Assembly (NCBI GenBank): GCA_905331475.1
Contig: CAJNYU010000040.1
Coordinates: 1-64,000, forward strand
Reading direction: 5' to 3'
DNA from: Rotaria socialis
Taxonomy: Eukaryota; Rotifera; Eurotatoria; Philodinida; Philodinidae
DNA length: 64,000 nucleotides
Shown: positions 25,501 to 35,200 of the stretch, in pieces
How positions within the stretch are numbered: the first letter of the stretch is position 1
Layout of the letters: every line of letters starts with the position of its first letter
Made by a program: the position numbers and the translations under genes
Notes under the pieces: generated by a model
What the model saw: only the letters and a program-made list of their open reading frames with translations
Databases searched by the model: none
What the model was told of the DNA's origin: nothing

Positions 25501-28342
25501 CCCAGGTTTTCTGTATTTTAAATATGTATAGTGTAACATGGTGATCGTTTTAAAAAAATCGTAGTACTTCACTATTTAGTAATCGTATCTTTGTGATTCA
25601 TCGAAAAATTAATCTTGAATAGTAAAGTACCTTTTAGCTTTTGAAATTTTTCTATATCAATTTTATTCAGTAGATATTAATGAACATTTTTCAAATGAAT
25701 GATAGAGTTTGCTTTAAAAAAGCTATTCAGCGCAGTCCCTTTGGGGCTAAAATGTGGAACTCACGTACATCCTTGAAGCCTCGATAAACCAGTAAAAATG
25801 TATAAAATGAAAAATTTATCAGACTACTGATTTTTAAAAATAATTGATCATCACAGTAAAATCTCTATCATTTATTTTTACATTTTCAAAAGATTATTGT
25901 ATTTTGGTTGGCATCCTTTTTTCCCTTTGCATTTTTTCTTCTAATTAATTTTTAATGTCTGTAATGTGGGGGAGGGAGAGCCGCAAAATTCTGCCCCTTA
26001 AATTTACACTCACTATTTTCTTCAAAAATATACGCGAGTTCCACAAACGTAGTTTCTTGTAGAGAGTCATTCCATTCACTTGGGCATAATTGATCGTTAA
26101 AAATTGTATTTTACTACTTACTAAGAATAAGAAGTACGCGAATTAATTTAGTTAATGTCCACGTAAATGATGGTAATGAATCCATAGTATTTTTAGGTAC
26201 TTTACTAACTGTGCCATCTGTTTTAGCAACCATTAATATTGGTTGCAGAGATATTATTTCCAGTAAATTTTTCAATGATGCTACAAGAAGCTCTCTTGTA
26301 TACGTAAGAAAGTAAGGTGACGAATCAATTGAACCATTAACTTGATAGTGTTCATCATTTCTAGTATTATCTCCGTCTAATTGATTTGCACCAAAAAACC
26401 ACGTATAAATACGCCGACTTAATGGCATATCACGTTGCAGTAAAATACGTAATGTCCCGGCAATTAATTTGATCATATGTTTTTCTGTTAATTGTTTTTT
26501 ATGCATTGGCAAACAAGTAAGAAGAAAATCAAGAATTGAACGTTGAACTAATGCTTGCCGACTATCATAAAGACATGTACAAATAGCAGATACCTAATGC
26601 AAAATAAAAAAATAATCATTTCCTTCATTGTTCTGCATACATATTTGGATAGTTTTTACCATTGTTTCAGCCGATAAGCCTATTAAATAGATTTGATCAT
26701 TCATATTTTTTCTTTTATCAAAATGATTTAAAATGAATATTATTGCTGAAAAGCGTACCGTTGCAATCGAATGTATGGCTGACCATATACAATCATAAAA
26801 GTAAAATTCATCGATTCGTTCTGCTAAATTATTAAGCAATCGAATGACTCTATCGTAGTAATCAGCGCCTTCTTCCAATGCTGAAAATAGTCCAATTAGA
26901 AATCCTGTCAACACTGGATTAAGTGCTTCACCAAGAGGTAAAAAATATGTTTCATATAATGCTAATAAAGTGGGTTTAACAGGTAACGCAGCAACAGATA
27001 ACAACGAAAATAACCCATATGAATATAGAATAAGATCACGTTGTAGATTATTTTTATCTATTATTCGAAAAATTGTTTCATAGACTTCAATAGTTTTTAA
27101 ATGAACACCTGCTGGTAATGCTGGATGAAGACATTGAGCAAGACGTTTTGATAAAGTTATACGTTTTGGTATTGATTTAAATTGCGAATATTGTTCTATC
27201 GTCTGTGAAAACGAATGTTTTGGTTACCTTTTTTTGCAGCAAAGAATTTTTCAAGAAAGAACCCACATGAATCATTGCGAGACTTAAACATTTATTCTCT
27301 GCAAAAGCTTCAGAAGTATCACCATTTCTATGATATTTTTAAAATAAATGCCATCGCTTTTATAAAAAAATACCATAGAAGAAATGATTTTTCAATTTGA
27401 AATTGCATAGCTTGAACAGGAATTAATATTCTATGAGCTATATATATATGTTGTCTCAGTACTCATTTCCTGAGATATCTACAGATGAGAATCGAAGCAA
27501 ATAAAACGATTCGAGCTTTTATTATAAGCCAGTTTCGCGAAGATCTCTCTTTATCTCAATTTTTAAGTTAAAATTTGAAAATCAATTTTCTGTTCTTTCT
27601 GTGGGTGACTCTGAAATTCATCGATAAAATAATGTCAATTTGCATCAGTCAGTTACCAACATGAACTATAGTCAAAGCGTTCATAGCTCGTTTGGGTTGA
27701 CATAAATAGTTGATGGAGTTTCACCCTATAAATGATGTGTCAGTCGGTGATCTTCTTTAAATGTGACATCATTTGACGAATAAAACATCCTAAAGAACTT
27801 GAGGATGTTTCCTTTTCCATAATAGTGACTCATCTAACAGCAATGAAATTTTCAAATTCTATTCATACTTGTATTAGATATAGTTACCGTTCTATATCGC
27901 ACGGTACATGTTTGCTGATAGAAGAATATTTTGAATCCTAATTTTGTGTTTTTTCCAAGTTATCGATTTTACAATTCATTTTCTTTTTTACGAAAATGAA
28001 ACAAATTATTCTGTTCGATATTTTATCGCGTTCAATGTAAGAAATAGCTTGTAAAGTGGATTCATATCAAGCTAGTTGATCTTCTGTTTTATTACACTCG
28101 CAGTTCTGTTTCTTAATAGCATAAGCAAAAAGCAATCGTCTTTTTATAAGCAATTTGATATTTTATAAGCATGAAATTCTTCGATACAATCTTACTTTTT
28201 TAACTTTAACTAAATTAGTGATGAGGTCAGCCCATTCAACCGATGACTCAAAATGTTTAAGAGCTTTTTCAATCGCTACAATAAAATTTTTATATCGACT
28301 ATCGTTTCCTAACATCACTTCATCATCCAACATTAAACTCAT
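16511..28342 (-). CDS. DOP1: DOP1 (Dopey family) membrane-traffic scaffold, 16 exons
   Basis: Exons on the minus strand: 28342-28196, 27202-26660, 26593-26122, 25341-24244, 23886-23161, 23111-22837, 22772-21547, 21509-21473 (37-nt micro-exon), 21168-20995, 20948-20544, 20491-20334, 20274-20208, 19155-18963, 18899-18176, 17067-16909, 16859-16511. All phases agree and total 2250 aa, near the usual 2300-2500. The N-terminus has the Dopey hallmark (YKNFIVAIEKALKHFESS then EWADLI) and VKPTLLALYETYFLPLGEAL follows. The C-terminal region has SLEQTNWLRKNLQV, APSYRSASTLLMNISQYSYT and YTQLYLFFRVLLLR. Family role: with MON2 (and a flippase in fungi) it acts in Golgi-endosome traffic. A CAA run gives a Q6 stretch near 20700. 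The acceptor TTCAG at about 28352, 9 nt before the ATG, may be a 5' UTR or spliced-leader site. A decoy acceptor (GTAG, about 16881) in the last intron would shift frame; the CATAG acceptor at 16860 keeps the FQLFRSAFV match. Long introns hold mobile elements. Confidence 0.93.
17081..17805. mobile_element. 725-bp TIR element with a FLYWCH ORF, in DOP1 intron 14
   Basis: The left end TTGGTGGAAAACGTCGAAAA (17081) is mirrored by the right end, read inverted from 17805 as TTGGTGGAAAATGTCGAAAA. The similarity continues about 40 bp as repeats of GGAAAAtGTCGAAA type on both ends. The element sits in the 1108-bp DOP1 intron 14, its left end 13 bp from the next exon's acceptor. It encloses the FLYWCH frame 17227-17586. 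I could not identify a target-site duplication, so the superfamily is open; FLYWCH content hints at a MULE-like origin. Confidence 0.7.
17227..17586 (-). CDS. FLYWCH-type zinc-finger ORF inside the intronic element
   Basis: An uninterrupted 119-aa frame starts from a genuine ATG at 17586. Residues 21-78 have the FLYWCH layout: F21..S24-N-K-G-K-R-L, Y36, W50, C52, C57 and the H76-x-H78 pair. FLYWCH fingers bind DNA and occur at the N-terminus of MULE-derived proteins and in a few host regulators. The tail (RKNNVYYIFYILSLLFYYY) looks non-functional, so the frame may be spliced or simply end in the element. The same strand as DOP1 and the intronic site mean it could be just intron. It is the only transposon-related frame here without a stop. 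Confidence 0.6.
   Translation of the reverse strand: MISNSTPEKCSLNNLQCQITFSISNKGKRLLIFKNYVFRCNKTTKSKIYWMCSESDCGVYIHTNTTDELICINGIHNHSANPNQLEAKLLRSGLSLLIGERKNNVYYIFYILSLLFYYY
19369..20091. mobile_element. hAT-like non-autonomous element in DOP1 intron 12
   Basis: The ends CAGGGGTGCAGAATCT and, inverted, CAGCGGTGCAGAATCT are flanked by the same 8 bp, ATTGTAAT, at 19361-19368 and 20092-20099. An 8-bp duplication with CAGNG-type termini is the hAT signature. The 723-bp interior has no transposase, contains subterminal TTTCCCC/GGGGAAA words and one ambiguous base (N, about 19730). It enlarges an intron of a gene whose other introns are mostly 50-70 bp. Confidence 0.88.
25728..26047. mobile_element. 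TGTGGAACTC element, copy A (DOP1 intron 3)
   Basis: Starts TCAGCGCAGTCCCTTTGGGG, then ATGTGGAACTCAC, and ends GCGAGTTCCACAAA, so TGTGGAACTC/GAGTTCCACA are inverted. An internal GGGGGAGGGAGAGCCGCAAAA block is shared with copy B at 46092-47032, which is inverted relative to this one. It lies inside the 780-bp DOP1 intron 3. No coding capacity was seen. Confidence 0.7.
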
Positions 28343-28409
28343 CTTTTTCAATCTGAAATATTTGCGAAATTATCAACAAAATGTTATATCAAGAAAAATA
28401 AATAAATAT

Positions 28410-28695
28410 TTATATTTCTGGTAGGATATCAGTCACTAGAAAACCATGTTCTATGCTATAATATGATGATGGTTGATATTGTTCACAACTCCATTGTGAT
28501 GTTGATGATTATGTTATAGGTAGGATCATTTTTAAAAGATCAACATAAGAAGTAAAAGTGCCTGAACAATGTTGATTTACACGCATAACCAAGTCTTCAT
28601 TCAAACTAATATGTAAGGAAGAAGAACTCGACGCAAAACATGCTTATAGTTGAATAATAAAAACGATAAATAAATGTTGCAGGTTGTGTTAGTAT
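28410..28695 (-). pseudogene. decayed copy of the small Cys-rich gene at 29770-30048
   Basis: Alignable along its length to the intact gene about 1.35 kb to the right. The start codon is ATA instead of ATG (28695). Both cysteines of the first CxxC are TAT (Tyr), a frame-breaking indel follows, and a TAA appears in mid-gene. Together with DOP1 exon 1 it forms the left copy of a tandem duplication. Confidence 0.8.
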
Positions 28696-28699
28696 TCAC

Positions 28700-29584
28700 C
28701 TTTAAAATAAATAGAGATATGATATTGCAAAATCTGAATTTATCTTCATATTGTTTTATTGGTCAATGCGTGTCTCCAATAATATCATTTTCTATCCAAA
28801 TATAATATAATATATAATCAATGCGGAGAAAAATGATCTAATTGACCAAGAATATATTGAATTGCTTATAAAAATTACGGCGATTTTAATGAGTTCCATG
28901 TTAGCAAGGGAATCCCTCGATGTGGCACCTTCGGTTTAGACTTACATTCGGTTCACATTGACAAGAAAATCTTGACGAGGCTAGCACAATACACTGTGAG
29001 GTTGTGTTGTGTGGCACATCGTTACCGTAAAGTTACAATTATTCAGGCGGATATTGCTGAGCTCTGGAAATAGTGGGATTTCACGAGGACCCACAGAATA
29101 AAAATACCTAATCCGAAATGAAAGGGTGAAAGGTCGACGCAAAATTTTGACTCGCAAAGGTTTGGCATTTTCCTGACGATCGAACATCAATGTAAGCGAG
29201 ACAAAGCAGGAATATGGCCGAAAACCTCCTAGTCAACATACTGCTTCCACCTTCAGGTTTCGCCGCTAGTTTCATTTCGTAATCTGATCATACTAATTGA
29301 TCTGAGTGTCTAAATGTATTTTGCGGCGTAAAATATTGCCAATTATTATTCCGAAGGTGGTCTGACGATCTCAAGTATTAAAGAGATAGAATCACACAAT
29401 TCGATATGGTATTTTGAACTTTAGAGGTTTTTGCTCTTAGGTATGTATATATTTTTTTTTATAGTTTCTTCACCAGGTTGTTTTTAAATTCATGCTTTTG
29501 CTTCGTCACCATTGCCCAATGTAGCGTCTTCAACCTACCATTTTCACCTATAGCTTTATCTGATGAATCGCTTTCGATTTGTAT
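28700..29584. other. spacer between the two duplicated copies
   Basis: Contains a locally GC-richer block (about 28890-29340) with no exon I can support; the open frame 28981-29190 on the minus strand resembles nothing known to me. It may be an insertion that separates the copies. Confidence 0.35.
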
Positions 29585-29695
29585 TCATCGAGTTGATGAT
29601 ATAAATTGTTTAAGACTGTTTTCAATTGCTACAATAAAATTTCTATATCGACTCTTATTTCCTAACATCGCTTTATTATTCAATATTATATTCAT
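29585..29695 (-). pseudogene. orphan decayed copy of DOP1 exon 1
   Basis: The frame from ATG 29695 reads MNIILNNKAMLGNKSRYRNF and then IVAIENSLKQF, clearly related to DOP1 exon 1 (28342-28196). A TGA falls at 29585, before the EWADLI motif. No further DOP1 exon follows on this side. It is the right-hand copy of the duplicated DOP1 start. Confidence 0.8.
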
Positions 29696-29769
29696 GCTTT
29701 TTATCTAAAACATGTTTGAAAGTAATAACAACAAAACAAAATATTATAGAGAAAAACAAAAACACATAT

Positions 29770-30048
29770 TTATATTTCTGGAAGAATATCAGTTACTAGA
29801 AAGTCACATTCTGGACTGTAATATGGTGACTGTTGATATTGTTCATAAGTCAATTGTGATGTTGACGATGTTGTAGGTAGAATCATTTTTAAAAGATCAA
29901 CATGACCATTAACAATGCCTGAACAATTTTGATTTGCACACATAATCAAGCCTTCATTTAAACTTATGTAATAAAGACGAACTGGATATAAAGCATGATT
30001 AGTTGAATAACAAAAACGACAAACAAATGTTGCAGGTTGTGTTGGCAT
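29770..30048 (-). CDS. small Cys-rich (zinc-ribbon-like) protein, 92 aa
   Basis: Single-exon frame with ATG at 30048. It has C10-x2-C13 and later C37-x4-C42 within LNEGLIMCANQNC, a plausible zinc-binding pair, followed by a Ser/Thr/Gln/Tyr-rich tail and an acidic end. The pattern C-x2-C ... hydrophobic ... C-(T/A)N-x2-C is reminiscent of the N-terminal zinc motif of USPL1-type proteins, but the match is too short to assign. Its start is about 180 bp from the HGS start on the other strand, so the two may share a divergent promoter. The decayed paralogue at 28410-28695 shows the cysteines are free to drift when the copy is redundant. Confidence 0.65.
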   Translation of the reverse strand: MPTQPATFVCRFCYSTNHALYPVRLYYISLNEGLIMCANQNCSGIVNGHVDLLKMILPTTSSTSQLTYEQYQQSPYYSPECDFLVTDILPEI

Positions 30049-30228
30049 TCACTCTTGAAATAAATAAAGTTTTAACTGTTCAAACCAAAATACGAAAATA
30101 TTTGCTTCTTACTATCTTATTGGTCGATACATTACTCCAATAGTATAATTTCCTATCACAATCAGTCAGTCAGTCAATACGTTGTCCATCAATCATTTAT
30201 ACAACTATCGTTCGATAATAAAAACACA

Positions 30229-31675
30229 ATGGTGATAACATTGATACCCCCAATTTGGTTAGAGCACAAACTTACTATTAAATTTCTTTTTGAAATTTTC
30301 TTTTTCTTTAAAGGACTGATCGTGATGATTGTTTTCGTTGTCGTACATCATTCTCTGCATTCACACGAAAACATCATTGTCGTGCTTGTGGCGAAACATT
30401 TTGTGCAACATGTTCGTAATTTGTTGTCGATCGATCACATAACTTTGATTATTGCTTTTTTTAAATAGGCTCATCAAAACAATGTCCTTTGCCTGAATAT
30501 GGCATTGAAGATGACGTCCGAGCTTGTATAACATGTTATGAGCGTATTCAAGCGTAGGATAACTTATAGAAATATTGATTTTAATAAAAAAAAAAAATCG
30601 TTGTTGTTTTCTTGTAGGACAGGTAGCATACGCCCACAATATTTATCAATAGATAAAGTAAAAGAAAAAAATCAAGATGAAGAAGATGCACTTCAATTAG
30701 CATTAACATTATCTAGAAGTGAAGCTGAAGAAAAAGAACGTCAAAAAAAATTATTAACTCAAAAATATGCCAATTCAACGAATCAATATCCACAATTTCC
30801 AATCAGCTCAGCGCCTATAGCCGATGATGATCATCAACAAGTTTATTGGGAAAATCAAACTAAAAATGATCTTATTACTATTAAACCAATAGCAAAAGTA
30901 ATTTAAACAAAAAATTATAACTTTTCAAAATATTATTTTTCCTTATCATAGGATCCACTGGATCCATTTGTACGTGATGATGATATCGATATTTTTGTTA
31001 ATAATGTCAATGAACATATAAGCAATATCAAATTTCGCATGTTAAGTAATCAACAACGTGGAAGAAACATAGCCAATGATACAGCTGTACAATCCGTATT
31101 TATTATGCTTCAACATATGTATCCTGAATTACATCATTTAATCAAATTACTTGACGATAAACAAGGTTTGACTTATTTATCGATAGCAAAATAAAAAATT
31201 TCTACTTTCTTTTTTCGTTTAGCTTATTATGAAAGTTTACAAGATAAATTAAATCAATTAAAAGATGCAAGAGAAGCCTTAAATGCTTTACGTGAAGATA
31301 ATATTGAAAATAAAAAACAACAAGCTTTAGAACGCGAAAGACAGCGACAAATACAATTAGCTCTTAAACTTGATGATATGCGTCACAAGAAACAAGTAAA
31401 TTCGTTTGCTATAAAAAAAACTAAAAATAAACTCATTTTACCGATTAATCAATAGGCTTATTTGGAATATCAAAGACAACTTCATCTGCACCGTTTGACA
31501 GAACAAGAAGCAGAAATGCAAGCAAGACTTAACCAGCAACGATATTATATTCAACAACGTGAACAACAAAATCAAGTATTTCAGAACTTTTCCATTGATA
31601 TTTTGTTTCCTTGCCGATTTAGTAATGTGAATTCGATTTTTCGCATATGTGGTGTTTCTCGAATATTTAATACTT

Positions 31676-31706
<31 letters not shown>

Positions 31707-32117
31707 TTCTGTTTTTTAGTAAACAAATTTCCTGTTGAGAAATAAAAAATACTGACTAATTCTTAGATGTTGTTCTAAGCTAGCAATATATATTTCATTT
31801 GTTTGAGACAGTTTCTAGGATACATGTAAATTGAATATTTTTTTATTAGCTACCATACATTGCACCGGCTCCTGGTAGTTATTATTATCCAGTAGCTCCT
31901 CCGTTGTCGATGACACGTAAGTTGATACATACAAATGAAACTAAAATACGATATGAAAACTATCTACGTAGAAGTAACAAATGCTCTTCCCTCAGTTGGG
32001 CCAACCGTATTACCTCAAAATCAAACTTTTTATTCTCAACAGAATCTTCCACAACATCCACCTGTATCAACACCAATGCCACCCAATAATGAGCAAACAT
32101 TAATAAAATTTGATTAA
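30229..32117 (+). CDS. HGS: Hrs/HGS-type ESCRT-0 protein lacking a VHS domain
   Basis: Exons: 30229-30257, 30314-30411, 30469-30553, 30618-30897, 30952-31165, 31223-31395, 31456-31575, 31850-31916, 31972-32117; 403 aa. The FYVE finger begins at residue 10 ([21 protein letters not shown]-x2-C at its end) and would bind PI3P on endosomes. A UIM follows ([20 protein letters not shown], ubiquitin binding). Then come a [15 protein letters not shown] helix, a [10 protein letters not shown] block and a [15 protein letters not shown] coiled coil as in Hrs (STAM pairing). A Pro/Gln/Tyr-rich tail ends in LIKFD, matching the clathrin-box end (LISFD) of animal Hrs. Family members have a VHS domain of about 140 aa before FYVE. 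Here only nine residues precede it and the 180 bp to the next gene hold none. AATAAA lies at 32245-32250. Confidence 0.9.
31676..31701 (+). repeat. (GA)n microsatellite in HGS intron 7
   Basis: Thirteen uninterrupted AG units lie in the 274-bp intron 31576-31849, the longest intron of HGS. Confidence 0.9.
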
Positions 32118-32272
32118 TTTGAACTTATTCGCGTACCTTATTTCTTTTAAATTATCTATTTTCTTTTTTTGTGCAAATTTTGCTATTGATTTTCTTTTCC
32201 CAATTTTACTCAATGAAATATCTCAAATATGTATCTCAGTTGTAAATAAACATTTTTTTCAGAAATAATTTT

Positions 32273-35200
32273 ATGGCTTCGAATCGTCCCCCATTACCAA
32301 TTTATTCTCATCTTATAACGCCAGCTCGTCGTACAAATACATTTCAAGGTGGTCAAAGACCATCGAATATAATCAAATTAGCATCATCAACAGTATCACT
32401 AAATGAAAATGATACACCACTGAATAAAACACATCTATTTTCTCCAGTTGTTAATTCACAATCGCCTTCATCATCAAACGATCACCTTCTTAAATATGAT
32501 ATTCGAAGATTGCGTGCTAGTCTAGAACGTAAAGAAGAACAAATTAGTTGGTGGATGGAAAAGTCAAAAAATGATAATGAGAAATTCGAAGGTATGCATT
32601 ATTATTCGTGAACAATGATCGAAGAAGTGTTAAGTAGGCATTTGCATGTTCTCCATCAGGGCTCCTAATGGGATGGGATGGGATGAGTTCCTAATCCCAT
32701 GGGAAATGTGATTATGTTTTTAAAGAAAAATTATTATTCATTTATGTTACACTTGACAATAGGTGAAAAGTGTGAATACTATCATTCTTTTTCTGTACTG
32801 GTCATTAACCCAACTCCGAGCTCTATTCGAACAATTGAATAAAGAATACGATAAAACATAGAAAACAGAAATAAACATAAATGTTCTTTTTGTTTGAATG
32901 TTTTAATAAAATATCATCATCTTTTGTTTTATAAATTGTTCAATATCACCTTCTATAATTATTTCTTCCTCATTATCGTCCTTAGTTTCGGATAAACAGG
33001 AATGTTCAGTTGAGAAAGTCAAATTTCGTTTACAATATCACAAGCAGAATTAAAAGGTATTGATAATGATATTCCAACCAGTAATGCACCAATTTCTAGT
33101 ACATGGTACGATAGATAAAATTTTTGTCTAATGTAGGAGGCAGTTGTCCTTTGATTCCGTTCCATATATCAGCCAAGATCATCTTTTTCGATCTATGAAA
33201 AACTATGATCCAAATTTATTAAAGATGAAAAAGCGTTTTTGGATTTGACTCCCAATTCCAAGTTTCAAGTCGTTTTCCGTCAAATTCTGCCAAATCCAAC
33301 CTAGTTTCAAACTTTCAATTTGCATTACACAAATCCTAAGAATAGATTTGACAAAGCGTTCAAAACTAAACAGAAAAATATGAAGAAAGAGATGTTCAAT
33401 CGATAATTCTCACTAGCGCGCACGTCATTTTCAAGTAGGGAAAAGATCGAATCCCGTCAGTTTTTTGAATTTTTTATCCAATGTTTACATGTTCTCAGCA
33501 TTGGGAGTTATGGATTAAGCCTTTTTACTTATTTTTTTTCTGTTCAGTTTAGAACGTTCTTTTCAAATCTATTCTTAGACTTTGTGTAATGCAAACTGCA
33601 AGTCTGAAACTGAATTGGATTTGACCGAAAACGACTTGAAAATTCAAATTCAGAGTCAAATCCGAAAACTTTTTTTAATCTTTCATAAATCTCAGCTATC
33701 GTTTTACATAGAGCAAAACAATGGTCTTGATTGATATATGGAATCAGAGGACCGCTCCACTCTACATCAGGCAAAAATGTCATCTTTCTTGCAATGTACT
33801 AGGAATTGGGTGTATCCCTAATTCCAATATTCAAATCGGAATGCTGGAAAACTTCGAATTTCCAGTTACAAAAAAAAAAGAAACCTTGATTTTCAGTAAG
33901 ATTTTTCGTAATATAGCGAATCCCATGGGAACCCATGGGATGGGATGAAAATTATTTTGTGCTAAATCCCATGGGATGGGATGGGACGACTTGCATTATC
34001 TCACGAGACGAAAATTTCGTCCCATCCCATCCCATTAGGAGCCTTGTTCTCCATCAATTCATATGACTGATGTTACCAGGAAAAGGTCACACACATACAC
34101 ACTCTCGAAAATAGCTCATTCAAGACGTGATTGGCATCTTTGACAACGTATCTCGTTTATTATAGATCGCGGCATATATGAATATAGAACGATTACAGAC
34201 AAGCTATAAATAGCATCTCATTAAAATATACAAATTAGCCTCTTATTAAATTTCTGGAAGATTAAGTAAAACGCAACTTCACTAATTATCAGCAACAACT
34301 CGAACGTGTTTTATATGCGTGTGTCTCAATGGTTGCACTAACAAGTGTAACTCCTAGAAGATATAGCATTAAGAAAACCTTAATTCTGTTTTTGACATAT
34401 ATTTTTATTTTTTTAATCAACATATAAATAGTATAAAACTATTTGTTGGATGTTAGACGAAAATAAATAACTTAATTGAATTTGTGTTCAATTTTTAATA
34501 GATCGAATAATCTTTTGTTTATTATTCCGAAAGTATTCTGTTGTACGAATTTTCATAGAAAGATTTTCATCTTTATTTAAAAAAAAGTAAAAACAGACAT
34601 CACTTTCTGAAACTGACGAAATATTAAAAGAATTCTTACTTGGATTATAGACTACTTTTGATTATTTTCAATTATGTTAGATGATAATTAAATTAAATTA
34701 ATATTTGTATTCATTACTGAATTGCAGAGAAAGAATCTTAACACTTCGTTAAAATACTAAAATTTCACCGAGTCAGATCAACGAGTGTATTAAAGATGCT
34801 CTACATATTTTCCTTTTTACTTAGTTTTTAGTATGTAATATTTGACGCATTTCTGCATAATCACGATTTTTAATTGACATTCTATTAGTTTTATTTTAAA
34901 CATTAATTTTGTTTTGAATAAAAAAATAGTTCGAGTGCGCTCCGGTTTTGCTCTATATATGCATGCCTTTTATTAGGAAAGTTTTCTGCTCTATTTTTAT
35001 AGATAAAATTAAAAAAGATATACTTTTTCAGGTCATAATTATGACTCATATAAAACAACACCATGGCAAATGACCTTGAAAAGAAAAATATGTGTGCCAG
35101 TTTTCTAATGTCTTATGTTTGAACTCCACTGATCCTACACAAGCAGAGATTTAAGTGGATTTTTTCTCACTGATCTTAGCAGCAAAGTGATCATTTTTTT

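Noticed and set aside
28890..29340. GC-richer block as a possible transferred gene
   Set aside because: No frame longer than about 70 codons and no family resemblance; composition alone is not evidence.
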